Below, piece after piece: positions 1 through 8,817 of a DNA stretch of 64,000 nucleotides; within the stretch, counting starts at the first letter, position 1, and each line of letters opens with the position of its first letter. Origin of the DNA: Streptomyces sp. NBC_00344 (GTDB taxonomy: Bacteria > Actinomycetota > Actinomycetes > Streptomycetales > Streptomycetaceae); assembly GCF_036088315.1 (NCBI RefSeq), contig NZ_CP107996.1, positions 5,699,001 to 5,763,000 on the forward strand. The letters run 5' to 3'. Below the pieces are notes generated by a model. That model was not told where the DNA came from. It made no database searches and was given only the letters and a program-made list of their open reading frames with translations. The translations under genes and the position numbers were made by a program.

Positions 1-479
1 CAGCTCAGCCGGGTCCGCCGGGCGCAGACCGTGAGCAGCACCGCGGTCCCGGCGACCACCCCGATGATCAGCCAGTGCCTGAGCGGATTGACCGTCGCCG
101 TACCGCCCTGCGGCTGACCCGCCACGATGAACGCGGAGACCCCGCCGGCCAGCAGGGCGAGCCCGCCCCAGCCCTGTCTGCCGAGCGGCTGTCCTGTCTG
201 GCGGCGGGACAGCGCCATGGCGAAGAGCAGATTCGTCGCGAGCAGCGGCTCGACCAGTGACACCTCGCCATGGCTCAGCGCGAGTGCCCCGAGCACCATC
301 CCGCACACCATGAGTCCGATCCCGAAGAGCCAGCGCGGTATCCGTACGAGGTCCAGCAGCAGGCGCAGGGACAGGAAGTCGCTGAGCGGGGCGCTCTGTG
401 CGGCGTTCTGCTGCAGCACGAACCCGAAGCCGAGGCAGCAGGCCGCACCGACGGAGAGCGCGAGAACCAGGACCGACAC
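1..479 (-). CDS. DMT-family (EamA-like) transporter, C-terminus beyond left edge
   Basis: Reading the minus strand from a GTG at 479 gives about 159 residues before the window ends. Four or more hydrophobic helices separated by short basic loops are visible (for example VLVLALSVGAACCLGFGFVL near the N-terminus and WLIIGVVAGTAVLLTVCA near the edge). This is the layout of drug/metabolite transporters of the EamA type, which are integral membrane exporters. A GAGGT Shine-Dalgarno lies 7 nt upstream of the GTG. The gene is divergent from the FAD dehydrogenase. The substrate cannot be inferred. Confidence 0.75.
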   Translation of the reverse strand, partial: MSVLVLALSVGAACCLGFGFVLQQNAAQSAPLSDFLSLRLLLDLVRIPRWLFGIGLMVCGMVLGALALSHGEVSLVEPLLATNLLFAMALSRRQTGQPLGRQGWGGLALLAGGVSAFIVAGQPQGGTATVNPLRHWLIIGVVAGTAVLLTVCARRTRLS

Positions 480-586
480 GTGATCTACCTCAAGACCGGC
501 CAAAGGGGGCAGGTACTCGGTGACGATAGCGCCTGCACAGACGCCCGCACCATCGCACGCCCCGAGCGGAACGGTTGACGCGGACA

Positions 587-598
587 CGGTACGTACCG
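587..598. promoter_or_regulatory. candidate operator palindrome
   Basis: CGGTACGTACCG is a perfect 12-bp palindrome in the 158-bp divergent gap between the DMT transporter and the FAD dehydrogenase, just downstream of a TTGACG hexamer at 575-580. Palindromes of this kind are common TetR-family operators, but no TetR gene is in the window. Assignment is inference. Confidence 0.3.
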
Positions 599-637
599 AA
601 GATCTGACTCACTAGTAACCTGGCAGGGATGGGGCTC

Positions 638-2293
638 ATGGCGTACGACGCTGATGTGATCGTGATCGGGGCCGGCCTCGCCGGTCTGGTCGCCACCGCC
701 GAACTGGTCGACGCGGGGAAGAGAGTGATTCTCCTCGACCAGGAACCCGAGCAGTCGATCGGCGGGCAGGCGCACTGGTCCTTCGGCGGTCTCTTCTTCG
801 TGGACTCGCCGGAGCAGCGCCGCTTCCGCATCAAGGACAGCCGTGAGCTGGCCATGCAGGACTGGCTGGGCACAGCAGGCTTCGACCGCGCGGAGGACCA
901 CTGGCCCCGCCGCTGGGCCGAGGCCTACGTCGACTTCGCCTCCGGCGAGAAGCGGGCCTGGCTGCACCGGCAGGGGATGCGATTCTTCCCGGTCGTCGGC
1001 TGGGCCGAGCGGGGCGGGTACGAGGCGACCGGGCACGGGAATTCGGTGCCGCGCTTCCACATCACCTGGGGCACCGGGCCAGGTGTCGTCGAGCCGTTCG
1101 AGCGGCGGGTGCGGGACGGTGTGGCGCGCGGACTGGTGCAGCTCGGATTCCGCCACCGGGTGACCGGCCTCACCGGCACGGACGGAGCGGTGGACACGGT
1201 GACCGGCGAGGTGCTGGAGGCGAGCGGCGCGGAGCGTGGCACGGCGAGCAGCCGGGAGGTCACCGGCAGCTTCGAGCTCAGGGCGCAGGCGGTGATCATC
1301 ACCTCCGGCGGGATCGGCGGCAACCACGATCTCGTACGGGCCCAGTGGCCCGAACGGCTCGGCACTCCGCCGGAGCACATGCTCTCCGGAGTGCCCGCAC
1401 ACGTCGACGGGCTGATGCTCGGCATCGCCGAGGCGGCGGGCGGCCGCCAGATCAACCGTGACCGGATGTGGCACTACACCGAGGGAATCCAGAACTGGAA
1501 TCCGATCTGGGCCAAGCACGGCATCCGGATTCTGCCCGGCCCCTCGTCCCTCTGGTTCGATGCCCGGGGCAAGCGCCTTCCGGTGCCGCTCTTCCCCGGC
1601 TTCGACACCCTCGGCACGCTCGACCACATCATGAAGTCGGGCCACGACTACACCTGGTTCGTCCTCGACCAGCGGATCATCGGCAAGGAGTTCGCGCTGT
1701 CGGGCTCCGAGCAGAACCCGGACCTGACCGGGAAGTCGGTCCGTGGCGTCATCGGCCGGGCGCGAGCGGAGGTTCCCGCTCCGGTCAAGGCGTTCATGGA
1801 CCATGGTGCGGACTTCGTCGTCGAGAAGGATCTGGCCTCTCTGGTGCGGGGCATGAACGCACTCACCGAGGAGCCGCTCATCGACGAGGCCGCACTGCGC
1901 CGGGAGATCGTCGCCCGCGACCGGGAGATCACCAACCCCTTCACCAAGGACCTCCAGGTGATGTCGATCCGCGGTGCCCGCAAGTACCTCGGCGACAAGC
2001 TCATCCGTACGGCTTCCCCGCACCGCATCCTGGATCCCGGCGCGGGACCGCTGATCGCGGTCAAGCTGCACATCGTGACCCGGAAGTCGCTCGGCGGCCT
2101 GGAAACGGATCTCTCGTCCCGGGTCCTCACGGATGGCGGAGAGCCGCTGGCCGGGGTGTACGCGGCGGGAGAGGCGGCGGGATTCGGGGGCGGCGGTGTG
2201 CACGGGTACCGGTCGCTCGAGGGCACCTTCCTCGGCGGGTGCATCTTCTCGGGGCGGACGGCGGGGAGGGCCGCGGCGCAAGCAGTCGGCTGA
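638..2293 (+). CDS. FAD-binding dehydrogenase (fumarate reductase / KstD-like flavoprotein)
   Basis: The 551-residue protein opens with a Rossmann dinucleotide motif, GAGLAG at residues 11-16, followed by an acidic strand end (LLDQEPEQ). Near the C-terminus the FAD-closing block GGGGVHGYRSLEG is present. This is the architecture of the FAD_binding_2 family (fumarate reductases, 3-ketosteroid dehydrogenases), cytosolic flavoproteins that add or remove hydrogens across C-C bonds. The ATG at 638 is preferred to the in-frame ATG at 629 because AGGG at 625-628 is correctly spaced only for 638. The real substrate is unknown; similar proteins are usually annotated only as FAD-binding dehydrogenase. 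Confidence 0.85.
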   Translation: MAYDADVIVIGAGLAGLVATAELVDAGKRVILLDQEPEQSIGGQAHWSFGGLFFVDSPEQRRFRIKDSRELAMQDWLGTAGFDRAEDHWPRRWAEAYVDFASGEKRAWLHRQGMRFFPVVGWAERGGYEATGHGNSVPRFHITWGTGPGVVEPFERRVRDGVARGLVQLGFRHRVTGLTGTDGAVDTVTGEVLEASGAERGTASSREVTGSFELRAQAVIITSGGIGGNHDLVRAQWPERLGTPPEHMLSGVPAHVDGLMLGIAEAAGGRQINRDRMWHYTEGIQNWNPIWAKHGIRILPGPSSLWFDARGKRLPVPLFPGFDTLGTLDHIMKSGHDYTWFVLDQRIIGKEFALSGSEQNPDLTGKSVRGVIGRARAEVPAPVKAFMDHGADFVVEKDLASLVRGMNALTEEPLIDEAALRREIVARDREITNPFTKDLQVMSIRGARKYLGDKLIRTASPHRILDPGAGPLIAVKLHIVTRKSLGGLETDLSSRVLTDGGEPLAGVYAAGEAAGFGGGGVHGYRSLEGTFLGGCIFSGRTAGRAAAQAVG

Positions 2294-2299
2294 CCCGGT

Positions 2300-2322
2300 G
2301 CCCGGCGGGCGGGGGGCCGGGC
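2300..2322. terminator. candidate terminator between convergent genes
   Basis: GCCCGG at 2300-2305 pairs with CCGGGC at 2317-2322 around a G-rich loop, immediately after the flavoprotein stop and before the convergent ASCH gene. Stem is short and there is no T tract, so confidence is low. Confidence 0.3.
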
Positions 2323-2384
2323 AGCGGAGGGGCGTGGAACCGGTCCGGTGCCGGGCGAGGGGACCGGATCTGCCCGGCGCCCGG

Positions 2385-2807
2385 CTACAACCGCTCGACC
2401 ACCCGGAACCGCTCCGCCACCACCTTGGTCTCGTCGTCCACGGTGAACTCCGTGTTCCCCAGGGCCACTCGCATCTCCTCGCTGTGCCAGAAGCGTTCGT
2501 GGCCCGCCCGCCACTCGGCGACCGTCGCATAACCCTCGCCCTCGTCGAGCGCGTGCTGGAGATCGACATCACCCAGCCGCAGCACCCGTACCTCCACCAC
2601 CTCGAGTACGGCGATCTCACGGCCGTTCGAATCGATCAGGGCCGAGCGTTCGCCCACCGGGGGAAGCTCCTCCCGCTCGGCCTCGTACTCGGCGAGCAGA
2701 CCGGTCGTCGAGACCTTCTCGCCGCTGAGCACGGCGTTCACCAGTTGATCGCGCAACGGGCCGGGGAAGGCGAGCAGACAGGGCTTGAGCGGTTCGCGGT
2801 TCTCCAT
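2385..2807 (-). CDS. ASCH domain-containing protein
   Basis: A 140-residue protein. The start ATG at 2807 (MENREPLKPC) is chosen because the 20 extra upstream codons do not look like domain sequence. The pattern, with an N-terminal LLAFPGPLRDQLVNAVLSGEKVSTT-like region followed by a beta-rich SALIDSNGREIAVLEVVEVR segment, fits the ASCH fold, a PUA-related beta-barrel thought to bind RNA or nucleotides. It is a stand-alone gene convergent with the flavoprotein. Molecular role is not established for this subgroup. Confidence 0.75.
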   Translation of the reverse strand: MENREPLKPCLLAFPGPLRDQLVNAVLSGEKVSTTGLLAEYEAEREELPPVGERSALIDSNGREIAVLEVVEVRVLRLGDVDLQHALDEGEGYATVAEWRAGHERFWHSEEMRVALGNTEFTVDDETKVVAERFRVVERL

Positions 2808-2955
2808 GCTGATCAGGGTACGCAGGACGGGTAAAGCATTGCCGCGCAAAGGGAGTTGAGGTGACACTCAGCCCGGTCGGGCCTTGACGTGGAGCCATCA
2901 CTACCGCTTTGCTGTGCGTGATCATTGCTTCCGGCGCCCTAGAGGAACCCCGCGG

Positions 2956-3897
2956 ATGCCTCCTCTCCTCGGCCGCTCCCGTAAACGGGGCGGCCAGCTC
3001 GCCGATCCGGCCCTCGACGACTCCGAACTCTCGGACGTGCGTGCTCAGCTGGCGCAGGGGCGCTGGGTCAGGGTCAGCTCTCTGCTCACCTCGACCGCCG
3101 ACGACTGGGACCGCCGCGGGCACCGGCTCGTCGTGCTGGCCGAAGGACAGAGCTCGGCCGCCTGGGCGCGGGACTGGCTGCTCGCCGAGCCGGAGAGTGC
3201 CGACGCGGCGGCGCTGCTCGCCTGTGCCACGGTGATGCGGGCACTGCACGGCAAGGACACCGAGGACCGGGCGCGTGAACTGTGCCGCGATGCGGCCAAG
3301 CTGGCGCCGGCCGATCCCACACCGTGGCTCGGCCTGCTGATCCTCGCCCGGAGCCGGGGTACCGAGGAGGAGGTCGTCCGCCTCTTCGACGAAGTCCGCT
3401 CGCGGCATCCCGAGCACCACCACGCCCATCATCTGATGGCCGCGCGGCTGGCGGAACGCCAGCCCGATTCGGGCCAGGACCCGCTCCACGAGGTGTACGA
3501 CTTCGCGGCCTGGGCCGCCGAACAGGCGCCGGCCGACTCGCCGCTCGCCGTCCTTCCCGTGGTCGCTCATGCCGAGCGCTACCGCGTGCTCGCCACAGCG
3601 GGCTCCGAACCGTCCGATCCCGCACGCTCCGAACACTGGACAGGACGCCGGGCCCGGCAGGTGATGAAGACGGCCTTCGACTGGTGGCTGGAGTGGGAGA
3701 GCGAGGAGCACCCTCGCAACCGCATAGATCTGAACTTCCTCGCCCACGCGAAGTACTGCGGCGGACGTCACGCCGAAGCGGCGGCGCTCTTCCACCGCAT
3801 CGGGCAGCACGTCACCCCAGCTCCCTGGTCGTATCCCGACCGGGACCCGTATCAGGCCTTCAGCGCCGCGCGCAGCGTCGCGCTCGGCTCCATGTAA
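2956..3897 (+). CDS. tetratricopeptide-like hypothetical protein
   Basis: A 313-residue soluble protein starting MPPLLGRSRKRGG, with AGAGGA at 2941-2946 spaced for the ATG at 2956. Alanine/leucine-rich helical pairs recur (AAWARDWLLAEPESADAAAL, ARELCRDAAKLAPADPTPW, DEVRSRHPEHHHAHHLMAAR), the look of TPR or related alpha-solenoid scaffolds, although no clean 34-residue consensus is evident by eye. A Trp-rich stretch (FDWWLEWESEEH) lies near residue 240. Conserved proteins of this kind occur in Streptomyces as hypotheticals. It is 26 nt upstream of the APC permease and may be cotranscribed with it. Confidence 0.65.
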   Translation: MPPLLGRSRKRGGQLADPALDDSELSDVRAQLAQGRWVRVSSLLTSTADDWDRRGHRLVVLAEGQSSAAWARDWLLAEPESADAAALLACATVMRALHGKDTEDRARELCRDAAKLAPADPTPWLGLLILARSRGTEEEVVRLFDEVRSRHPEHHHAHHLMAARLAERQPDSGQDPLHEVYDFAAWAAEQAPADSPLAVLPVVAHAERYRVLATAGSEPSDPARSEHWTGRRARQVMKTAFDWWLEWESEEHPRNRIDLNFLAHAKYCGGRHAEAAALFHRIGQHVTPAPWSYPDRDPYQAFSAARSVALGSM

Positions 3898-3923
3898 TTC
3901 CTCACCGAAGGGACCGACCCGCC

Positions 3924-5468
3924 ATGTCGACGGGCAGTTCGAGCACGAGCGAGATCAGCGAGATCAGAACGTTCAAGGGTCAGGAACAGGCGCTGCGGGC
4001 GGGGCGGTTGGGGACGGCGGGGCTGTTGCTCTCCGTGCTCGCGGCGAGTGCGCCACTGATGGTCGTCGCGGGTGTCATGCCCACGATCTTCGGGCTGATG
4101 GGAATCGTCGGACAGCCGATCCTGTACGTCATCCTGGCCGTCGTGCTCGCGCTCTTCAGCGTCGGTTACGCCGAGATGAGCAGGCATGTCCACAACGCGG
4201 GCGCCTTCTACGCCTACATAGCCCGCGGACTCGGCGCGACCGCAGGGGCGAGCGCCTCCTTCGTCGCGCTGGTCGCCTACAGCGCCATGCAGGTCGGCAT
4301 CTACGGCATCTTCGGCTTCGAGGTGTCCAATCTCTTCGCCACCTATCTGAGCACTCAACTCGCCTGGTGGATACCGGCGCTGGTGTCGGTCGCGGTGGTC
4401 GGCGTGCTCTCCTGGCTGAAGATCGACCTGAACGCCAAGGTGCTCGGTGTGCTGCTGCTCATCGAGTGTGTTCTGGTGGTCGTCTTCGATGTGGCCGCGG
4501 TCGCCGACCCCGCCAAGGAGGGGATCTCGCTGCACGCCTTCAACCCCGACACGCTCACCGGGGCGGGCTTCGGCACGGCGCTCTGCTTCTGCATCGCCGC
4601 GTTCGTGGGATTCGAACAGGCGCCGGTGTACGCCGAGGAGACCAGCCGTCCGCAGATCGTCGTCCGCCGGGTCATGTTCCTGGCCATCGGATTCGTGGCA
4701 CTGTTCTTCGCGATCAGCTCCTGGGCGCTGACCCTCGCTGCCGGGCCGTCCGCGATCAACGCGCAGGCCGGAAAGCTCGGCCCGGGACTTCTGTTCGGGC
4801 TCAGCGAGGGAATTCTCGGCAAGTCCTTCACCGACGTCCTCCATGTCCTCTTCGTGACCGGCATGTTCGCGGCGATGCTGAGCTTCCACAACGTCGTCGC
4901 CCGGTACGCCTTCGCGATGGGCCGCGAAGGCCTGCTGCCCGCCGCGTTCGGACGTACGAACAAGTCCAGCGGTGCACCGGGGACCGGATCGCTGCTGCAG
5001 ACCGTGATCTCCCTGGTCGTGGTCATCGCCTTCGCGGTGACCGACCACCATCCGGCCGGTGACCCGACAGCGCCCGTGCTGCACCTCTTCACCTGGATGG
5101 GCAACATCGGCGCCCTCGGCATCATCCTGCTGATGGCCGCGGCGTCCGTCGCCGTCATCGCCTTCTTCACGGGGCGCGGCGCGGGCCGTTCGCAGGCCTG
5201 GCGGCTGATCGCCTCGGGCCTGGCCTGCCTGGCCCTGCTGACCATCGCCGTTCTCACCGTCAAGGACTTCGATGTCCTGGTCGGCGCGGGCCCCGGCTCC
5301 GTCCTGAGCTGGCTGCTGCCCGGCATCATCGGCCTGACGCTGGCCGGCGGCCTGGTGTACGGCCTGGTGCTGCGCTCGGCGAGGCCGGATGTGCATGCCC
5401 GGATCGGGCTCGGCAACGAGGCCTTCCAGCTCGACAAGGCCGCGGAGGCGCAGGCAGCGAACATATGA
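3924..5468 (+). CDS. APC-family amino-acid/polyamine permease
   Basis: The 514-residue product has a polar N-terminus followed by about 12 predicted membrane helices, starting with LGTAGLLLSVLAASAPLMVV and including VIALLFAISSWAL-type segments. It ends with a charged tail (EAFQLDKAAEAQAAN). The helix-1 break region and the conserved VGFEQAPVYAEET loop are typical of the APC superfamily of secondary amino-acid transporters in the cytoplasmic membrane. GAAGGGA at 3907-3913 precedes the ATG at 3924. Substrate is not predictable. It follows the TPR-like gene closely. Confidence 0.85.
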   Translation: MSTGSSSTSEISEIRTFKGQEQALRAGRLGTAGLLLSVLAASAPLMVVAGVMPTIFGLMGIVGQPILYVILAVVLALFSVGYAEMSRHVHNAGAFYAYIARGLGATAGASASFVALVAYSAMQVGIYGIFGFEVSNLFATYLSTQLAWWIPALVSVAVVGVLSWLKIDLNAKVLGVLLLIECVLVVVFDVAAVADPAKEGISLHAFNPDTLTGAGFGTALCFCIAAFVGFEQAPVYAEETSRPQIVVRRVMFLAIGFVALFFAISSWALTLAAGPSAINAQAGKLGPGLLFGLSEGILGKSFTDVLHVLFVTGMFAAMLSFHNVVARYAFAMGREGLLPAAFGRTNKSSGAPGTGSLLQTVISLVVVIAFAVTDHHPAGDPTAPVLHLFTWMGNIGALGIILLMAAASVAVIAFFTGRGAGRSQAWRLIASGLACLALLTIAVLTVKDFDVLVGAGPGSVLSWLLPGIIGLTLAGGLVYGLVLRSARPDVHARIGLGNEAFQLDKAAEAQAANI

Positions 5469-5531
5469 CGAGTTTCTGACGGGCACCCGCGGCCGCTGGC
5501 TTCCGGCGGCCGCGAGTGCTCGAATCGAGGG

Positions 5532-6302
5532 GTGAACGCAGAACACCCCGATCCTGAAGGGTCCGGCCGCGAGGATCCCGGCGCCCCGCCGCCGGACCTG
5601 GACGGATCCCCCGTCGGCCGCCGCCTGGTACTTGGCATGCTCGGCCTCGGCGCAGCGGGGCTGGTCACCGCGCCGTACATCCAGCGCGGAGTGGACGCCG
5701 CGCTGGGAGCGGTGGCGGGCAAGGACCCCACCGGGCTCACCGGCCTGCTGCCCAACGGCGGCGGATTCCGTTACTACTCGGTCACCTCGTCCGTACCGCA
5801 CAAGGGCACCGGCTCCTACCGGCTGTCCGTCGACGGGCTGGTGGACAGGCCCACCACCTACACCCTCGACGCGCTGCGCGGGCTCCCGCAGACCCGCCTG
5901 GTCCGGGATGTGCAGTGTGTCACAGGATGGCGCGTCCCCGGCACCCCCTTCGAGGGGGTGAGGCTCTCCCGGCTGCTGGACGCTGCGGGGGTGCGCAAGG
6001 GTGCGGGCGCGATCCGGTTCACCTGCTTCGACGGCGCGTACAGCGAGAGCCTCACACTCGACCAGGCGCGCCGGGCGGACGTACTGGTGGCTCTGAAGAT
6101 GCAGGACAGACCGGTCAGCCACAACCACGGCGGTCCCGTCCGCCTCTACGTCGCCCCCATGTACTTCTACAAGTCGGCGAAATGGCTTTCCGGTATCACC
6201 GTCACCAAGGGTGTGGAACCGGGGTACTGGGAGGAGCGCGGCTATGACATCGACGCCTGGGTCGGCAAGTCCAACGGACGCGACGACCACCCCACGGCCT
6301 GA
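5532..6302 (+). CDS. molybdopterin-dependent oxidoreductase (sulfite oxidase/YedY fold)
   Basis: A 256-residue protein with GTG start. An N-terminal GRRLVLGMLGLGAAG segment near residues 28-45 looks like a twin-arginine signal or signal anchor, so export with bound molybdopterin is likely. The core motif DVQCVTGWR carries the cysteine that ligates molybdenum in the sulfite oxidase/MsrP family, followed by the NHGGPVRLYVAPMYFYKSAKW-type segment of the same fold. The next gene encodes a membrane cytochrome b and overlaps it by 59 bp, reproducing a molybdoenzyme plus haem-b membrane-subunit pair. Physiological substrate is unknown. Confidence 0.85.
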   Translation: MNAEHPDPEGSGREDPGAPPPDLDGSPVGRRLVLGMLGLGAAGLVTAPYIQRGVDAALGAVAGKDPTGLTGLLPNGGGFRYYSVTSSVPHKGTGSYRLSVDGLVDRPTTYTLDALRGLPQTRLVRDVQCVTGWRVPGTPFEGVRLSRLLDAAGVRKGAGAIRFTCFDGAYSESLTLDQARRADVLVALKMQDRPVSHNHGGPVRLYVAPMYFYKSAKWLSGITVTKGVEPGYWEERGYDIDAWVGKSNGRDDHPTA

Positions 6303-6888
6303 CCTGCACCGCTTCACCCGCTCCGTGCGGTGGGCGCACCGCTCGACAGCCGGTCTGATGCTGGTGTGCATCGCGTCGGCGGCCTGTCTGTACGTACCCC
6401 AGTTCGCGGAGCTGGTCGGCCGCCGCTTCCTGGTGGTCACCGTGCACGAGTGGTCGGGCCTGCTGCTCCCCGTGCCGGTCCTGCTCGGCCTGGTGTCCCG
6501 GGCGCTGCGGGCCGATCTGGGACGGCTGAACCGCTTCGCCTCCTACGACCGCGCCTGGCTCCGCTCGGCTCTGCGCAGGGACGGCTCACCGCGCACCGCG
6601 GGCAAGTTCAACGGTGGTCAGAAGATCTACGCCGGCTGGATCGCGGGGGCGTCGCTTGTGATGCTCGGCACCGGCCTGCTGATGTGGTTCACCCATCTGA
6701 CACCGCTGGTGTGGCGGACCAGCGCCACCTTCATCCACGACTGGCTGTCCCTGGCGGTCGGCGTGGTGATCGCCGGACATGTGGGAATGGCTCTCGGAGA
6801 TCCCGAGGCGCGCAGGGGGATGCGGACCGGTCAGGTGCGGCGGGGGTGGGCCGAGCGCGAGCATCCACTGTGGCTCGACGAGGACTGA
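6244..6888 (+). CDS. cytochrome b/b6 domain membrane protein
   Basis: 214 residues with four predicted transmembrane helices. Histidines in the helices (RWAHRST, VTVHEWSG, TFIHDWLS, AGHVGMAL) are suitable for two b-type haems. This matches four-helix cytochrome b subunits that pass quinol electrons to periplasmic or extracytoplasmic molybdoenzymes. A strong GGGAGGAG at 6229-6236, placed inside the upstream molybdoenzyme gene, selects the ATG at 6244 over a GTG at 6211. The 59-bp overlap implies translational coupling with the preceding gene, so they probably form one complex. Confidence 0.82.
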   Translation: MTSTPGSASPTDATTTPRPDLHRFTRSVRWAHRSTAGLMLVCIASAACLYVPQFAELVGRRFLVVTVHEWSGLLLPVPVLLGLVSRALRADLGRLNRFASYDRAWLRSALRRDGSPRTAGKFNGGQKIYAGWIAGASLVMLGTGLLMWFTHLTPLVWRTSATFIHDWLSLAVGVVIAGHVGMALGDPEARRGMRTGQVRRGWAEREHPLWLDED

Positions 6889-6927
6889 GGGCCTCGGGCG
6901 CCGTCCCGTGCCCGCCCGGTGCCCCGC

Positions 6928-7953
6928 TCAGGTTCCGAAGTCGAGCAGCACCTTGCACGACTGCCCCCGGTCCTGGGCCAGTGCGAAGGCCTCGCCGGCC
7001 CGCTCCACCGGCACCACCGCGCTGACCAGGGCGTCGAATGACGCCTCCCGGCCGAGCAGCGCGATGGCCTCGTCGAACTCCGTGTCGAAGCGCAGCGCTC
7101 CCCGCAGCTCGATCTCGCGGCTCACCACCAGGTTCCCGGCGAACGGGCTCCTGCCCGGGGGCAGCATGCCGAGCTGCACCACCACACCGCCACGCCGGAT
7201 GGAGTGCAGACAGGTGTCGAGGCCGCCGGCCGAACCGGACGCCTCGATCGCCACGTCCACCTCGTCCGGCCGGCCGGGGTCCGCAGGATCGTCCGCGCGC
7301 ACCAGCGTGGTCGCACCGGCGGCCGACGCGAACCTGAGGGCCCGCGGGAGCAGATCGGTGACGGTCACGGCCGCCGCACCGGCCGCCCTCAGAGCGGCGA
7401 CCACCAGACAGCCGATCGGCCCCGCCCCGGTGACCAGTACATGCCTGTCCAGGACCGGCCCTGCCCTGCGGACCGCGTGCAGGGCCACCGACAGCGGTTC
7501 GGCGAGTGCGGCCCTGCGCAGAGCAAGCCCTTCGGGGAGGGCCCTCAGCTGGGCCGCGGGCACGGCCACCCGGGAGGCGAAGCCGCCCTGGACGTGCGGC
7601 ATACGGGCCGCGCTGCCCAGATAGCGGGTGTCCCGGCAGACATGGGCACGGCCGTCCAGACACTCGGGGCAACGCGCGCACGGGGTCGCCGGATGCACCG
7701 CCACCGGGGTGCCGGCAGCGGGGCCGTCCGCCCCCGCGCCGTACGAGTGGACCGTGCCGACGATCTCGTGCCCGAGCACCATCGGCTCGCGGAGCAGGAA
7801 GTCACCGACGCCGCCGTGGCGCCAGTAGTGCAGATCGGATCCGCACACCCCGCCGTACCGCACCGCCACGACGGCCTGTCCGGGTCCCGCCACCGGCTCG
7901 GGCAGCTCGTCCACCCGGAGGTCGCCGGCTCCGTGGATCACACATCCGCGCAT
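6928..7953 (-). CDS. idnD: zinc-dependent alcohol dehydrogenase, probable L-idonate 5-dehydrogenase
   Basis: The 341-residue medium-chain dehydrogenase has the catalytic zinc set (C37, H62, E63) and the structural zinc cysteines C92, C95, C98 and C106, then a Rossmann GAGPIG motif. Enzymes of this group oxidise polyols or sugar acids; L-idonate 5-dehydrogenase converts L-idonate to 5-keto-D-gluconate. It is last in the run gntK-gntP-SDR-idnD, and its ATG overlaps the SDR stop (TGATG), so the two are translationally coupled. The idonate assignment rests mainly on this neighbourhood; sorbitol or threonine dehydrogenase activity cannot be excluded. Confidence 0.78.
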   Translation of the reverse strand: MRGCVIHGAGDLRVDELPEPVAGPGQAVVAVRYGGVCGSDLHYWRHGGVGDFLLREPMVLGHEIVGTVHSYGAGADGPAAGTPVAVHPATPCARCPECLDGRAHVCRDTRYLGSAARMPHVQGGFASRVAVPAAQLRALPEGLALRRAALAEPLSVALHAVRRAGPVLDRHVLVTGAGPIGCLVVAALRAAGAAAVTVTDLLPRALRFASAAGATTLVRADDPADPGRPDEVDVAIEASGSAGGLDTCLHSIRRGGVVVQLGMLPPGRSPFAGNLVVSREIELRGALRFDTEFDEAIALLGREASFDALVSAVVPVERAGEAFALAQDRGQSCKVLLDFGT

Positions 7954-8720
7954 CACAGCACACTCGTCATTCCGCCGTCGACATACAGAATCTGGCCGCT
8001 CACGAAGTCGGAGGCGGGGGAGGCGAGAAAGAGTACGCCGCCCACCAGGTCCCCGGTGGTTCCCCAGCGTCCGGCCGGGGTCCTGCCGCGCACCCAGGAG
8101 CTGAACTCCTCGTCCTCCACCAGCGGCCGGGTCAGCTCGGTGTCGATGTACCCGGGGCCGAGGCCGTTGACCTGGATGCCGTACGGCCCCCAGTCGGCGC
8201 ACATGCCCTTGGTGAGCATCTTCAGCGCGCCCTTGGTGGCGGCGTAGGGGGCGATGCCCGGGCGTACCACCTCGCTCTGCAGTGAGCAGATGTTGATGAT
8301 CTTTCCGTGCCCGCGCCCGGTCATCCGCCGGGCCGCCTCGCGGCCCACCAGAAAGGCACTGGTGAGATTGGTGTTCACGATCCGGTGCCAGTCGGATTCG
8401 GTGAATTCCAGCAGGGGTGCGCGCAGTTGCATGCCCGCGTTGTTGACCAGGATGTCGAGCGGTCCCGCCTGCTCCTCGGCCTCGGCGACGCCGGCGGCGA
8501 CGGAGGGCCCGTCGGTGACATCGAAGACCGCGGTACGCACCGTGCCTCCGGCGTCCGCCAGTTCCCCGGCAGCGGTCTTCAGCCGGTCCTCGTCACGGCC
8601 GTTGATCACGACCGTGCAGCCCGCTTCGAGCAGCCCCCGGGCGAGGTCGAGCCCGATGCCACGGCTGGATCCGGTGACCAGCGCGGTGCGGCCGCTGACG
8701 TCGAACAACGGATGTGTCAT
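7953..8720 (-). CDS. idnO: short-chain dehydrogenase, probable gluconate 5-dehydrogenase
   Basis: A 255-residue classical SDR: cofactor motif TGSSRGIG at 16-23, NNAG at 93-96, catalytic Ser146, Tyr159 and Lys163 (YAATK), and a C-terminal VSGQILYVDGGM. In gluconate/idonate pathways this enzyme reduces 5-keto-D-gluconate to D-gluconate, feeding gluconokinase. Position between gntP and the zinc dehydrogenase, with overlapping stop/start to the latter, supports this role. A general 3-oxoacyl reductase activity cannot be ruled out from sequence alone. Confidence 0.8.
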   Translation of the reverse strand: MTHPLFDVSGRTALVTGSSRGIGLDLARGLLEAGCTVVINGRDEDRLKTAAGELADAGGTVRTAVFDVTDGPSVAAGVAEAEEQAGPLDILVNNAGMQLRAPLLEFTESDWHRIVNTNLTSAFLVGREAARRMTGRGHGKIINICSLQSEVVRPGIAPYAATKGALKMLTKGMCADWGPYGIQVNGLGPGYIDTELTRPLVEDEEFSSWVRGRTPAGRWGTTGDLVGGVLFLASPASDFVSGQILYVDGGMTSVL

Positions 8721-8791
8721 GTCGGATGCGCTCCTTGGACGGCGGGCCGCCGGTGGGGTGGCGGGCAGGTCTGCCCACAGCAGGCAGCGCC

Positions 8792-8817
8792 GGCCGCAGG
8801 CAGGACTCCTGCCGGCC
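8792..8817 (-). terminator. hairpin between gntP and idnO
   Basis: GGCAGG (8799-8804) pairs with CCTGCC (8808-8813) across ACT, extended imperfectly by GGCC on both sides. It starts at the base after the gntP stop. It may be an attenuator or an mRNA-stabilising structure separating gntKP from idnOD. Confidence 0.4.

Noticed and set aside
485..2620. Long minus-strand reading frame of 711 codons over the flavoprotein gene
   Set aside because: Antisense to a clear FAD dehydrogenase and lacking any recognisable domain; typical high-GC shadow frame.
3852..6440. 862-codon minus-strand frame over the APC and molybdoenzyme genes
   Set aside because: Highly charged, repetitive Gly/Asp/Arg composition and antisense to well-supported genes.
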